Shown here: one piece after another, positions 17,961-28,922 of the stretch
Numbering within the stretch: position 1 is the stretch's first letter
Layout of the letters: each line of letters begins with the position of its first letter
Assembly: GCA_011053145.1 (NCBI GenBank)
Contig: DRLC01000183.1
Location: 1 to 41,369, forward strand
DNA from: Planctomycetota bacterium
Lineage (GTDB): Bacteria > Planctomycetota > UBA1135 > GCA-002686595
DNA: 41,369 nucleotides
Reading direction: 5' to 3'
Translations under genes and position numbers: made by a program
The notes under the pieces: model-generated
What the model was told of the DNA's origin: nothing
What the model saw: only the letters and a program-made list of their open reading frames with translations
The model's database searches: none

Positions 17961-18386
17961 TCACCAGGGTCGGGGCATCGACCAGAACCCGCGCCCGCCT
18001 TCTTGGAGCGCGGGGCGGCGCGGCCGGATCTCCAGCGCGGTCTTCATCCCGCTCTGGAATAGGCCGGCCTGGACCTCCGCCCGACCCAGCAACCCACTGA
18101 GGTCCCAGGTCGACGGTCCGACCGGCGGGAGCAAGATCGCGAGGCGCCCGTCCTCGAGCCACCCGATCGGAGGATCTCCGCCGAGTTCCTCGAGCAGTTC
18201 ACCGGCCCGGCGCACGAGGGCCTCGGCGGGCACGCGCTCGTCCCCGAGCACGAGCAACGCCACGTCACAATCCCTCCTCTTCTCCGCCACGAGGCGGCCG
18301 AAGTCCTCGATCGAACGAATGGCGGCGCCCGGATGGGCGACCGCGATCACCCCTGCCCCGGCGGGGCCATGGGATCGGAAAGCCAT
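17961..18386 (-). CDS. Small hypothetical protein, faintly GGDEF-like
   Basis: About 141 residues starting MAFRSHGPAGAGVIAVAHP. An in-frame ATG lies further upstream at 18506, but GAGGAG nine bases before the ATG at 18386 decides the start. The middle reads CDVALLVLGDERV, then GWLEDGRLAILLPPVG, which resembles the order of a degenerate GGDEF domain (strand, helix, xGxxxFAILLP) with the catalytic GGDEF replaced; this is weak and could be coincidence. No signal peptide or membrane helix. A poor promoter-like pair (TTGCGG, 16 bases, TATTCT) lies at 18479-18506. It sits alone between the M16 protease and mrfA. Function unknown. Confidence 0.6.
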   Translation of the reverse strand: MAFRSHGPAGAGVIAVAHPGAAIRSIEDFGRLVAEKRRDCDVALLVLGDERVPAEALVRRAGELLEELGGDPPIGWLEDGRLAILLPPVGPSTWDLSGLLGRAEVQAGLFQSGMKTALEIRPRRPALQEGGRGFWSMPRPW

Positions 18387-18536
18387 GGTGCGAGTCTCCT
18401 CGGTGGAACCGTATGCCGCCCCCCGGCCCCCTCTCGAAGGGCGCGGAGCGCGGGGCCTGATTTCAGTCCTCCGAACCGAGAATACGCCACTTCCCCAGGG
18501 CCGCAAGGTCGCCCGTGGCGCAAACCGTCGCGGAAT

Positions 18537-21308
18537 TCAATCCCGTGGCAGACGCTCCCCGTGGGGACCCAGGAGGACCACTTCACCGATGTCGAGCCCC
18601 CGCAGGTCGTTCTCGATCTCGGCGCGGTCCCCCACGACGAGCACCACGAGGCGATCCGGGTGGATCAGGCGGTGCGCGAGGGCGTCCAGCGTGGCGGCAT
18701 CCATCGATTCGAGCCACGCGAGGCGGCGTTCGGGATAGTCCTCGGGAAGACCGAGCCCCCCGATCGCCCCCAGAAAGGCGAGACGGGCGCTCCCCGACTC
18801 GTAGGCTCGCTGGAGGGAGAGGGAGATCGCCTGGCGCGCGAAATCCGCCTCCTCGGGCTGGATCCCGTCGAGGATCCCCCGCACTTCGCGGAGGGCTTCG
18901 ACCAGCGCCGGGGCGGTGACCGCGGTCTGCACCGCGGTCGACACGACGAAGTACCCGCCGGTTCGACTGCCGACGAACGCGCTCCGGGCTCCGTACGTGT
19001 AGCCCTTGTCCTCGCGCAGGTTCAGGTTGATCCGGCTCGTGAAGCTGCCGCCGAGGACGTAATTCATCGCATACGCGCCGAACCAGTCGTCGTCCCTCCG
19101 GGAGATGCCGCCGTGCCCGATGCGCAGTTCGGACTGTTCGGCACCGGGCTTGTCGACGAGGCAGATCGTGAGCGGGCCTTCGCGCTCGATGGCCCGCAGG
19201 GTCGCGGGACTGCGCTCCGTCGAGGAGGGACTTTCGAGCCAGGCCTCGCCGAGGGAGGCGCACAGGGCGCTCGCCGCCGCTGCGTCGAGATCGCCGACGA
19301 TGGAGAGGTGAGAGCGCGCGGGAACCAGCGCTTCGTTCCAGAACGCGCGCACGTCGTCGACGGTCAGGGCCTCGAGCGTCTCGGGCGTACCGAGCCGAGG
19401 AGCGCCCGCGACACCGCTCCCGAAGAGCAGGCGCGCGAACACCTCGGAAGCGATCGCCCGCGGCCGATCCACCTGGGTCTCGATGTCGAGGAGCTGCTGG
19501 CGGCGAATGCGCTCGAAGTCCTCTTCCGCGAAGCGGGGGCTCGTGACGAGGTCGGAGAGCAGCTCCATGGCCTCCTCGCGATGCTCGTTCAAAACGCTCA
19601 TCCCGAGCACGATCTCGTCGTCGGTGGAGCCGACCGAGAAGGTCGCCCCCATCCCGTCGAGGGTGTCCGTCCACTGGAGCCCGGAGAGCTTCTCGGTGCC
19701 CTCGTTCAGCATCCGCGCGGTCAACTCCGCGAGCCCGAGGTTCGCGGGGGTTTCGAACAGCCGCCCCGCCGGAACCGCGAGGGAGATCCAGGTGAGCGGA
19801 ATCGAGTCGAAGGCGGTGCCGTAGACCGGGAGGCCGTTCGCGAGGGTTGCACGCCAGACCTCGGGGGAGTGGAACGGCCGCTGCGGGCCGGGGGCGGGCT
19901 GCACACTGCGATCGAGGCCGTCCTCATCCGCCGCGACCCCCGCCGTCGCCCCAGCGGCGAGCTCGGGATGGCCGACGGGGACCACCGAGATCACCAGGTG
20001 CGGGCGCCCCGAGAGGTAACGGCGCGCCGCCTCCTGGATCGCATCGGCGCTGACCGCCTCGATCGCGGCGATCTCCTCGCCGACGCGGTCCGGGTCCCCG
20101 AAGAAACAGTTGTCCCTGGCGAGGCGGTTCGTCCGGGCCCCGACCGTCTCGAGGCCGCGCACGATGTCCCCGATGCGGCGGGTCTTGAGGCGCTCGACCC
20201 GCGCGGGGTCGATGCCCCTCTCGGCCAATGCATCGATCAATTCCCCGACGCGCTCTTCGAGCCGGTCGAGGGTCACGCCGGGGCGCGGGCGCACGTTGAT
20301 CGTCAGATACCCCGCGCGTTCCGAGGCCTGATTCGAGATCGTGACACTGCTCGCGATCTCCTCCTGTTCCATGAGAACGTGGTCCAGGATCGAAGAGCGG
20401 TTCGCGGAGAGCACGTCCGAGAGCAGGTTCACGGTCGCCTCCTGCTCGTTGCCCATCGCGACCGTCGGCCAGACCATCGTGACCTGCGGAAGCTGCACGC
20501 GATCCTCCATCACCACCCGCCGATCCGCATCGAGGTGGGCGTCTCGAACCGGAGGCTTCTCGACTTCCGGTCCCCGCGGAATCGGCCCGAAATAGCGCTC
20601 GACCATCGCCAGCGCCTCGTCGGGATCGAAGTCTCCGCCGATCGCGATCGTCGCGTTGTTCGGTCCATACCATCGGTGGAAGAACCCGCTCACGTCCTCG
20701 AGACTGGCCTGGGCCAGGTCCTCCATCGAACCGATCGTCGGCCAGCTGTACGGGTGATCCGCCGGGAAGAGGTTCTTCAGGAGCACCTCTCGAACCAGGC
20801 CGTACGGCCGGTTCTCGTAGCTCTGCCGCCGCTCGTTGCGCACGACGTCCCGTTGGTTGTCGAGCTTCTCCTGTGTCATCGCCGGCAGCAGGAACCCCAT
20901 GCGGTCCGACTCCAGCCAGAGCGCCAGCTCGAGCTGGTTCGCCGGCAGGATTTCGAAGTAGTTCGTGCGATCCTGCGTCGTGCTCCCGTTCAGCGTTCCG
21001 CCGGCCTCCTGGATCAGCCGGAAGTGGTCGTTGTCGCCGACGTGCTGCGAGCCCTGGAAGAGCATGTGCTCGAACAGGTGCGCGAACCCGGAGCGCCCGG
21101 GGACCTCGCGCGAGCTCCCCACGTGGTAGTAGACGTAGACCGCGACGACCGGGCTGGAGTGATCCTCGTGCAGGATCACCTGGAGACCGTTCGCGAGGAC
21201 GTGCTTCTCGTGGGGCAGGAAGGAGTCTTGGGGGGACATCGTCGGGGCGCTCTGGAGGGCCGGACCACAGAGGGTGAGGAGGGCGAGTACGAAGCTCATG
21301 GGGGTCAC
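18537..21308 (-). CDS. M16 family zinc metalloprotease, two fused halves, secreted
   Basis: Pitrilysin/insulinase-type peptidase. The N-terminus (MSFVLALLTLCGPALQSAP) is a signal peptide, so it acts outside the cytoplasm. The inverted zinc motif HxxEH is His77-Leu-Phe-Glu80-His81, and the third ligand is Glu159 in NERRQSYENRPYG. A second, non-catalytic M16 half follows from about residue 480, with GLAELTARMLNEGT and the Arg/Tyr pair region GYTYGARSAF that completes the active site in trans or in cis. At 923 residues both halves are in one chain. It may begin at either the first or the fourth codon (both ATG). It lies 98 bases beyond the DUF4340 gene, so may be read from the ABC operon. Confidence 0.93.
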   Translation of the reverse strand: MTPMSFVLALLTLCGPALQSAPTMSPQDSFLPHEKHVLANGLQVILHEDHSSPVVAVYVYYHVGSSREVPGRSGFAHLFEHMLFQGSQHVGDNDHFRLIQEAGGTLNGSTTQDRTNYFEILPANQLELALWLESDRMGFLLPAMTQEKLDNQRDVVRNERRQSYENRPYGLVREVLLKNLFPADHPYSWPTIGSMEDLAQASLEDVSGFFHRWYGPNNATIAIGGDFDPDEALAMVERYFGPIPRGPEVEKPPVRDAHLDADRRVVMEDRVQLPQVTMVWPTVAMGNEQEATVNLLSDVLSANRSSILDHVLMEQEEIASSVTISNQASERAGYLTINVRPRPGVTLDRLEERVGELIDALAERGIDPARVERLKTRRIGDIVRGLETVGARTNRLARDNCFFGDPDRVGEEIAAIEAVSADAIQEAARRYLSGRPHLVISVVPVGHPELAAGATAGVAADEDGLDRSVQPAPGPQRPFHSPEVWRATLANGLPVYGTAFDSIPLTWISLAVPAGRLFETPANLGLAELTARMLNEGTEKLSGLQWTDTLDGMGATFSVGSTDDEIVLGMSVLNEHREEAMELLSDLVTSPRFAEEDFERIRRQQLLDIETQVDRPRAIASEVFARLLFGSGVAGAPRLGTPETLEALTVDDVRAFWNEALVPARSHLSIVGDLDAAAASALCASLGEAWLESPSSTERSPATLRAIEREGPLTICLVDKPGAEQSELRIGHGGISRRDDDWFGAYAMNYVLGGSFTSRINLNLREDKGYTYGARSAFVGSRTGGYFVVSTAVQTAVTAPALVEALREVRGILDGIQPEEADFARQAISLSLQRAYESGSARLAFLGAIGGLGLPEDYPERRLAWLESMDAATLDALAHRLIHPDRLVVLVVGDRAEIENDLRGLDIGEVVLLGPHGERLPRD

Positions 21309-21406
21309 CTGTTTCGAGGAAGGCGAACAGCCTACGGCTTCCGGGCCGAGGGACGAGGGGCCACCCCCCTAGAACTCCCCGGCCGCGGGAAAACTCGGTC
21401 CCTTTC

Positions 21407-23254
21407 CTACTCGAAGAGCCCGCGAAGGGCATCGAGCAGGTCTTCGCCCCAGGCTTCGCGGTGCTTGGCAAGCTGCTCGGGATCGACCCGCGCCGCGAGA
21501 TCCCCCTCGAGGCAGATCAGGTTGCCCTCTTCGTCGCGGCCCAGGGTGAAGGCGACCGCCGGGAGGCCGGGCTGCGTCTCGAGGGAGACCTCGATCCGAT
21601 CCCGCAGGCTGGGCGCCTCCCCGGGATCCAACCAGTGTTCGGCGCGCAGCGCGAGGAGCGTGAAGAGGGAATTGCGAAACCCCTTCGGCGCGACGAAACG
21701 CGTGGTTCCGACGAACCAGTCCCTGTCGTTCGGGTGGCGGTAGACGAGGACCCTGTCCTCCGCGACGAGGTGAACCGAACGCACGTCCTCGGGCCGCACG
21801 CGGTGGATGCGGCGGGACCGAAAACTCTCAGGGGCCAGGTCGAAGAGCTCGACGACGCTGCGATCGAGGAGCGCGGGCACGTTGTCGCCGAAGCGCAGGA
21901 ACAGCGACCCCTCGATCCCGAGTTCGCGGTCGGTGTGGCTCACGCCGATCCTTCCGCCGAAGCGCATCCCCTCGCGGGTCGTGACGGTCAGCGAGCGCGG
22001 AGGGTCGGAGTCGGCGAAGGTGACCCCGTCCGGAAACTCGAGTTCGGTCCGTTCCAGGGCCGAGAGCACGTCCTCCACCGGCCCGGACTCGGCGGGGAAG
22101 AAGACCTCGGGGTCCGCCCCCTTCGCGGAGGGGACCCCCACCTTCCATGCTCCGCGACCGCGGCCGTCCTCCGCGCGTTCGAGGACCAGCCCCCCTTCCC
22201 CGTTCGCGAGGACGACCCGTGCGATCGACTCGCGCTTCGCCCGCACGAGGAACGCGTCGTAGAAGTCCTCCACCGGGCGGATCAAGAGCGCGACATCCTC
22301 CCCGTCCACCTCGAACACATGGGGAAGCCCGACGCGCCGGCAGTACCACGTATCCGGGGCCGCCTCGCGAGGCCCCACGATCGGAGGGACGCCGAAGGCC
22401 AGGGTCTCCTCGGTCCCGTTGCGCGACACGAGGTGGATCGTGAACGCCGGGGGATCGAGCCCGTAGACCGAAAGGTCCTCGGGGTGGTCGTCCCGAAAGC
22501 GATCGACGCGCAGGCTGGCGGCACCGGTCGCGAGCAGGCCCATCCCGTTCGGGTCCAGGCTCACGACACGCTCGCCTCGCGTGCGCCACCCCGCACCGGT
22601 CTCTTCCGCATCGAGGAAGAGATCGATCTCCCCCCCGCGATCCGCGACGAAGGCCGTGCCCGCGCGCCGCAGTGCGACCACGTCCTGACCGAGCATCGTC
22701 GTCGTCCGTCGACTGCGGTAATCCTCCGGGCTGCGCTCGAGCAGGTTCGCGATCGCGCGTGTGGCGAGTTGCACCTCGCCCGCCTCCTCCGCCCCCTCGC
22801 TCACCTGCACGAAGACCCGGTCGGGATCGAGGTCGACCCCCCCGATCGCGACTCGCCAGGTGCGCTCCCCCTCCGGAGCCTGCTCCACCAACTCCAACAC
22901 CGCCCGCGGCGGAGCGAGGGACGCATCGTCGAGGCCCACTCCGTCCGCGCTCGTGACCGTCGCCGTCGCGACCGTGCGCAGGATCGCGCGGGCCACGCCA
23001 TCCTCGGCCGGGTACGCGACCGGGTCGGTCAGGAACCAGCTCCCCACCGCGTCGCGTTCGAGCCGCACTTGGACCGCGCGGGCCAGGGAATCGATCCGGA
23101 TCGTCGAAACGCGATCGGGCGCGAGCCCCGGCAGGAGCGGACGCACGTCGGGAACCCGCCCGACGCCCGCCGCCTCTTCCCGCATGCGGATGCGGGCCAG
23201 GAACGCGAGCCCACCGACGAGGACGGCGAGCAGGGCGAGATTGCGCCAGCGCAT
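21407..23254 (-). CDS. DUF4340 domain protein, membrane anchored
   Basis: The N-terminus RWRNLALLAVLVGGLAFLARI is a single membrane anchor, and the remaining ~590 residues are a beta-rich extracytoplasmic region of repeated DUF4340 units: segments such as WFLTDPVAYPAEDGVARAIL, YGLDPPAFTIHL and WFVGTTRFVAPKGFRNSL show the pattern of strand plus helix after an aligned Trp/Asp. DUF4340 proteins typically lie downstream of GldG-like genes and their biochemical role is unknown. Here it starts 6 bases after the GldG-like gene and is the last member of that operon. 615 residues. Confidence 0.85.
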   Translation of the reverse strand: MRWRNLALLAVLVGGLAFLARIRMREEAAGVGRVPDVRPLLPGLAPDRVSTIRIDSLARAVQVRLERDAVGSWFLTDPVAYPAEDGVARAILRTVATATVTSADGVGLDDASLAPPRAVLELVEQAPEGERTWRVAIGGVDLDPDRVFVQVSEGAEEAGEVQLATRAIANLLERSPEDYRSRRTTTMLGQDVVALRRAGTAFVADRGGEIDLFLDAEETGAGWRTRGERVVSLDPNGMGLLATGAASLRVDRFRDDHPEDLSVYGLDPPAFTIHLVSRNGTEETLAFGVPPIVGPREAAPDTWYCRRVGLPHVFEVDGEDVALLIRPVEDFYDAFLVRAKRESIARVVLANGEGGLVLERAEDGRGRGAWKVGVPSAKGADPEVFFPAESGPVEDVLSALERTELEFPDGVTFADSDPPRSLTVTTREGMRFGGRIGVSHTDRELGIEGSLFLRFGDNVPALLDRSVVELFDLAPESFRSRRIHRVRPEDVRSVHLVAEDRVLVYRHPNDRDWFVGTTRFVAPKGFRNSLFTLLALRAEHWLDPGEAPSLRDRIEVSLETQPGLPAVAFTLGRDEEGNLICLEGDLAARVDPEQLAKHREAWGEDLLDALRGLFE

Positions 23255-23260
23255 GGTCGC

Positions 23261-24874
23261 TCAGCTCCTCCTTCGCACGACGAGTCCAAGCCCGGTGAGG
23301 GCGCAGAGGAGCGGAAGGACCAGATAGAGTCCGAGGCTCAGACGGTGAAGGGCATCGGAGCGCGCGAGATCCAGGCGACTCTCCGGGCGGGGCAGCGGGC
23401 TGACCCGAATCCGCCAGTGACGGTCCGCGTCCATCGTGTTGAAGGCGTTCAGCAGGAAGTCGCGGTTCGTTTGGATGAGCCCGTTCGAGAGGAATCCAGA
23501 GGAAGCGATCCCGAGGACATGGCCGCGGCGGATTTCCCCGTTCGCCAGGGTCTCGCCGCTCGGGAGCTGCGCCTCCATGATCAGGGCTTTGCGCCCGGTA
23601 CTCTCGTTCCGCGAGCGGCGGAAATCATACTGCCCCTTGCCGACGGGTCGGTCGAGCCAGGCGCGATTCGAGGAAGTCACGATTTCGAGCAGCGGCGCTC
23701 CGCCGTCGAGTCCGCCGCGACGAAGCGCGGGCGTCAACAGGAAGTCGAGACGGCGGCCGCGCTCGCGCAGCGGAGCGGTCAGCGGGCTGCTCGCGGATAG
23801 CCCCTCGTTCGTGATGTTCAGGAGGGCGCAGCGGTAGTCGCCTTCGACGTCCTCACCACCGGCGCCGCGCAGCGGCTCGCAGACGACGCCCGGCTCGGGG
23901 ATCATGCCGTAACTGCGCAAGAGGTCCCCGACTCCCCCCTCCTGCCCTGACTCGAGCGCGGCCCCGTCGGGGGCGGCGATCAAGCGCCCCCCCGCCGCGA
24001 CCCAATCGCGAATGCGCTCCAGGGTGCCCTCCGGAAAGGGCTGAGTCGGTCCGATCGCGGCCAACACCGAACAGTCCTCGGGAACGTCGGGAGTCTTCGA
24101 AGGATCCCACGGCTCCACCTCGAACCCGTCGGCTTCGAGCGCTTCCACGAGCCCGGAGAGGTCGGTGTTCTCGGTCCCCTCGAGCGAAGGCTCCCCGGAC
24201 CCCGCGGTGAAGTAGACCTTCGGGCTCGTCTCGCTCGACACCTTCAACAGTGAAGTCGCGAGCACCTCGACGCCTCGGAAGCTCGAGAGACGCGCCGGGG
24301 TGAAGGATCCCGCCCGCCAGGTCGGACCGATCGCGCCGTGGATCCCCTCGCCCTCCAGGTACTTGGCGCCCTCGAAGGTCGGGTTCCCCCAGTCCACCAC
24401 CGCGATCTCCCCGTACAGCTCCGCGCGCGCCTTGCGGGACCCGCTGGCGGTCGAGAAGAGGACGAAGTTCACACCGCTCACGCCGAGTTCCTTCTGACGC
24501 ACCTGCGTCTCCTCGACATCGCGCGGGTCGTGTACGCGCACGTCGATCCGGTCCCGGTTCGACTCCATCGCGACCCGCGCAACCTCGAGGAAACGGGCCG
24601 TGACCTGATTCGAGATCGTTGCGTACGGATCGAGCAGCGGTCGGTAGAAGACGTCGATCACGATCGGCTCGGGGAGTTCCTCGATCAGATCGATCACGGC
24701 CGGATCGAGCGTGTTGCGACCGGAGAGCGAGAAATCGTGACGCCAATACTTCCAATCGGCGAGGTCGATCAGGAGCACCGCCGCACCGACGGCTAGCAGC
24801 GCTCCCGCGAGGCTGCGCACCCAGAGGGAAAGGCGGCTGAACGCTCCCCAGCCGCCCCGGCTCTCCGCGCTCAT
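23261..24874 (-). CDS. GldG-like ABC transporter-associated protein
   Basis: Contains an N-terminal membrane helix (LAGALLAVGAAVLLIDLA, near residues 18-37), a long extracytoplasmic section and a C-terminal helix (LYLVLPLLCALTGLGLVV) with a basic end. The mid-part has the GldG/ABC-auxiliary pattern: RFLEVARVAMESNRDRIDVRVHDP, YFTAGSGEPSL, DLSGLVEALEADGFEVE and WVAAGGRLIAAPDG. In Bacteroidetes GldG works with GldA and GldF in gliding and type IX secretion; in other phyla the same cassette exists without gliding. The open frame extends upstream, but the ATG at 24874 overlaps the permease stop (ATGA) and gives 537 residues. Confidence 0.85.
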   Translation of the reverse strand: MSAESRGGWGAFSRLSLWVRSLAGALLAVGAAVLLIDLADWKYWRHDFSLSGRNTLDPAVIDLIEELPEPIVIDVFYRPLLDPYATISNQVTARFLEVARVAMESNRDRIDVRVHDPRDVEETQVRQKELGVSGVNFVLFSTASGSRKARAELYGEIAVVDWGNPTFEGAKYLEGEGIHGAIGPTWRAGSFTPARLSSFRGVEVLATSLLKVSSETSPKVYFTAGSGEPSLEGTENTDLSGLVEALEADGFEVEPWDPSKTPDVPEDCSVLAAIGPTQPFPEGTLERIRDWVAAGGRLIAAPDGAALESGQEGGVGDLLRSYGMIPEPGVVCEPLRGAGGEDVEGDYRCALLNITNEGLSASSPLTAPLRERGRRLDFLLTPALRRGGLDGGAPLLEIVTSSNRAWLDRPVGKGQYDFRRSRNESTGRKALIMEAQLPSGETLANGEIRRGHVLGIASSGFLSNGLIQTNRDFLLNAFNTMDADRHWRIRVSPLPRPESRLDLARSDALHRLSLGLYLVLPLLCALTGLGLVVRRRS

Positions 24875-25614
24875 CGCGCCCACCTCTTGGACTCGAGGAG
24901 CCGAACGGCGAGGAACACGACGAGCCCGATCCAGGCCGCGTAGAAGACCAGGTGCGCCGAATCGATGGCTCCGGTCAAGAACGACCCCTGGAAGTGCGCC
25001 TGCACATCGATCTTGTCGCGCACCCACTCCGCTCCCTCGCGCCACGGTCCGCGCACGAATCCGGTTGCGAGAGGCAGGACGAGAAGGAGCAGGTTCGCCA
25101 GGATCGCGAGGAAGGCCGCGAACAGTGGGGTCGCCGATGCCGCGCTCGCGACGAGCCCGATTCCGCTGAAGAGCGTCGCGACGAACGCCACGCCGAGCCA
25201 CTGGGTCGCGACCTGTCCCCAATCGGGAGGCGCTCCGAGGAACTGGCAGAGGAGCGCGTACAGCGGCACGCTCGTCCAGGCGACGACCAAGAAAACGGTC
25301 GAGGCGACGAGCTTGCCGAGCACGACCGCCGCGTCCGTGACCGGAGCGGTGAGCAGGAACTCGAGCATTCCGCTGCGGCCTTCTTCACTGATCATCCGCA
25401 TCGTGAGGAGCGGAGCCAGAAAGCTGAGCAGGAACCAGAGCGGACCTTGGTGCATCGCGGACAGCGCGAGGTTCACCTCTCCTCCCGACGCCTGCAACAT
25501 CGTCAGGAAGAAGAAGCCGTTGTAGAGCAGGGTCGCCGCGAGCAAGAACCAAGAGACCGGCGAGAAGTAGAGCCCGGCGAGTTCCCTGCGCAGGATGATC
25601 GTGAATCCCTTCAT
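24871..25614 (-). CDS. ABC-2 type permease, GldF-like
   Basis: A 247-residue integral membrane protein with six predicted helices and the ABC-2 permease features: an N-terminal amphipathic stretch (FTIILRRELAGLYFSPVSW), LTMRMISEEGRSGMLEFLLTAPV (the cytoplasmic coupling segment) and a final VFLAVRLLESKRW. It forms the channel with the adjacent ATPase. It begins 9 bases after the ATPase stop and overlaps the GldG-like gene by four bases, so the three are almost certainly one unit. Substrate unknown. Confidence 0.9.
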   Translation of the reverse strand: MKGFTIILRRELAGLYFSPVSWFLLAATLLYNGFFFLTMLQASGGEVNLALSAMHQGPLWFLLSFLAPLLTMRMISEEGRSGMLEFLLTAPVTDAAVVLGKLVASTVFLVVAWTSVPLYALLCQFLGAPPDWGQVATQWLGVAFVATLFSGIGLVASAASATPLFAAFLAILANLLLLVLPLATGFVRGPWREGAEWVRDKIDVQAHFQGSFLTGAIDSAHLVFYAAWIGLVVFLAVRLLESKRWAR

Positions 25615-25623
25615 CGCACCGAA

Positions 25624-26724
25624 TCAGGTCGCGGGAGGCGGCGGGGGCTGGAACGGGTTGAGGGTCGGAGCAGGCCCGGGAGCCTGGGGCGCGACCGACT
25701 CCCCGGCGACGGGAAGTTCGAGCTGCACACTCTCCTGTGGGCTGGCGGGCGTCTCCACGGGGACGGGCTCCCCACCCGGCTCGCCCTCGAGCGGGTCGAG
25801 ATCGAGCGCAAGGCGCAGAAAGAGCTGCTCCAGGGTCGGGCGCTGCCACGAGAGCTCTCGGATCGCCCATCCGCGCTGGGCCGCGAGGGCGCCCACGTCC
25901 TCGCGCACGTCCCCGTCCGCGTCGATCCGGAAGCCGCGATGGATCCCAGCTGTTCCTTCCTCTCGCACGCTCCGGACTCCGGGCAGCTGGAGCAGCAATC
26001 GCTGCGCTTCGAGCGGATCGCCGACCACCGCTTCGAAGCGAACGTGAGAGCGACCGCCGAGGGCCTCGACCAGCTCCTGGTTCGTCCCGTCCGCGACGAT
26101 CCGGCCGCGGTGCAACACGATCACGCGCGGAGCCACCGCTTCGACTTCGGGGAGGATGTGGGAGGAGAGCAGGACCGTTCGATCCGCCGCCAGTTCACCG
26201 AGGAGTTTTCTCACTTCGATCCGCTGCAGCGGATCGAGCCCGCTCGTGGGTTCGTCGAGCAGCAGCACCTCCGGATCGGGGAGCAGCGCCACCGCGAGCC
26301 CGATCCGTTGGCGCTGGCCCTTCGAGAGACGCCCGATGATGCTGCGCGAACGCTCGCCCATTCCGACGCGCTCGAGGACCTCACCGGCCCGGCGGCGCGC
26401 CTCGCGACGTGAGAGGCCGTGGAGCCGGCCCTGGAAGAGCAGCATCTCCTCGACCCGGTGGTCGCGGTAGAGCGGAACGGCCTCCGGCAGGTATCCGATC
26501 CGGCGCCGGACCTCCATCGACTCGGTGAGGACGTCGTGGCCCGCGACCACCACGCGGCCCCGGGTGGCCGGCAGGAATCCCGCGAGGATGCGCAGGGTGG
26601 TCGACTTGCCGGCTCCGTTGGGGCCGAGGAACCCGACGACCTCCCCCGCGCCGATCTCGAAGTCGATCCCATCGACCGCGGTCAGCGAGCCGAAGCGTCG
26701 GATCAGGTTCTGGACGAGGATCAT
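25624..26724 (-). CDS. ABC transporter ATP-binding protein, GldA-like
   Basis: Energises the ABC-2 permease downstream. Walker A GPNGAGKST is at residues 34-42, the signature is LSKGQRQRI, Walker B with D-loop is VLLLDEPTSGLDP, and the switch His is in LLSSHILPE. After the nucleotide-binding domain comes a DUF4162-like C-terminal region (about 225-310), then a proline-rich tail of some 50 residues (ending LNPFQPPPPPAT), unusual for GldA. The frame remains open upstream with an ATG at 26835, but MILVQNLIRRFG at 26724 is the family start. No Shine-Dalgarno is visible; a tandem 15-base repeat lies just before the start. Confidence 0.93.
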   Translation of the reverse strand: MILVQNLIRRFGSLTAVDGIDFEIGAGEVVGFLGPNGAGKSTTLRILAGFLPATRGRVVVAGHDVLTESMEVRRRIGYLPEAVPLYRDHRVEEMLLFQGRLHGLSRREARRRAGEVLERVGMGERSRSIIGRLSKGQRQRIGLAVALLPDPEVLLLDEPTSGLDPLQRIEVRKLLGELAADRTVLLSSHILPEVEAVAPRVIVLHRGRIVADGTNQELVEALGGRSHVRFEAVVGDPLEAQRLLLQLPGVRSVREEGTAGIHRGFRIDADGDVREDVGALAAQRGWAIRELSWQRPTLEQLFLRLALDLDPLEGEPGGEPVPVETPASPQESVQLELPVAGESVAPQAPGPAPTLNPFQPPPPPAT

Positions 26725-26752
26725 GCGGCTCGGGGGAATGCGGCTCGGGGGA
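26723..26752. repeat. Tandem duplication of a 15-base unit at the GldA-like start
   Basis: The plus strand carries ATGCGGCTCGGGGGA twice in direct tandem (26723-26737 and 26738-26752), overlapping the first bases of the ABC ATPase gene and its leader. It is perfect and in multiples of three. Likely a replication-slippage duplication; it may affect where ribosomes start. Confidence 0.85.
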
Positions 26753-26918
26753 AGAGGGACCTTCGGGGGCGGAAAGGTACCCGCACGGCTCCGGGACGCC
26801 GAGCCCATTCTGGGGCCGGTGGAAGCGGGGGCCACCCCTTCGTTCCGGGGCTCGGGGTTTAGCGCCGCGCGGTTCCCCGGTCACCGTCGTTCGCCCGAGG
26901 GATCTCCACCTGCTGGAG

Positions 26919-26964
26919 AAAAGGAGAGGCCGGACCCCTGCCCGGAAGGGGCGGAGGCCCGGCC
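26919..26964 (-). terminator. Probable intrinsic terminator downstream of dnaK
   Basis: On the minus strand, after the dnaK stop, an extended stem forms from plus-strand GGCCGG (26928-26933) with CCGGCC (26959-26964), and an inner CCCCT (26935-26939) with AGGGG (26947-26951). The plus-strand AAAA at 26919-26922 becomes a short U tract after the hairpin on the transcript. The tract is short and the stem is interrupted, so confidence is moderate. Confidence 0.55.
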
Positions 26965-26987
26965 GCTCCACGCGGGAGATGCTCCGA

Positions 26988-28907
<1,920 letters not shown>

Positions 28908-28911
28908 GTTT

Positions 28912-28917
28912 CTCCTT
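28912..28917 (-). promoter_or_regulatory. Strong ribosome binding site of dnaK
   Basis: AAGGAG on the minus strand, four bases before the ATG. It is one of the best Shine-Dalgarno sites in the window and fixes the dnaK start inside a much longer open frame. Confidence 0.85.
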
Positions 28918-28922
28918 GGGCG

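Noticed and set aside
15829-18738. Very long plus-strand frame opposite the mrfA helicase (969 codons)
   Set aside because: It mirrors the real helicase; composition is atypical and no domain is seen.
18333-21743. Long plus-strand frame opposite the M16 protease (1136 codons)
   Set aside because: Antisense shadow of a gene with a signal peptide and zinc motif; no domain seen.
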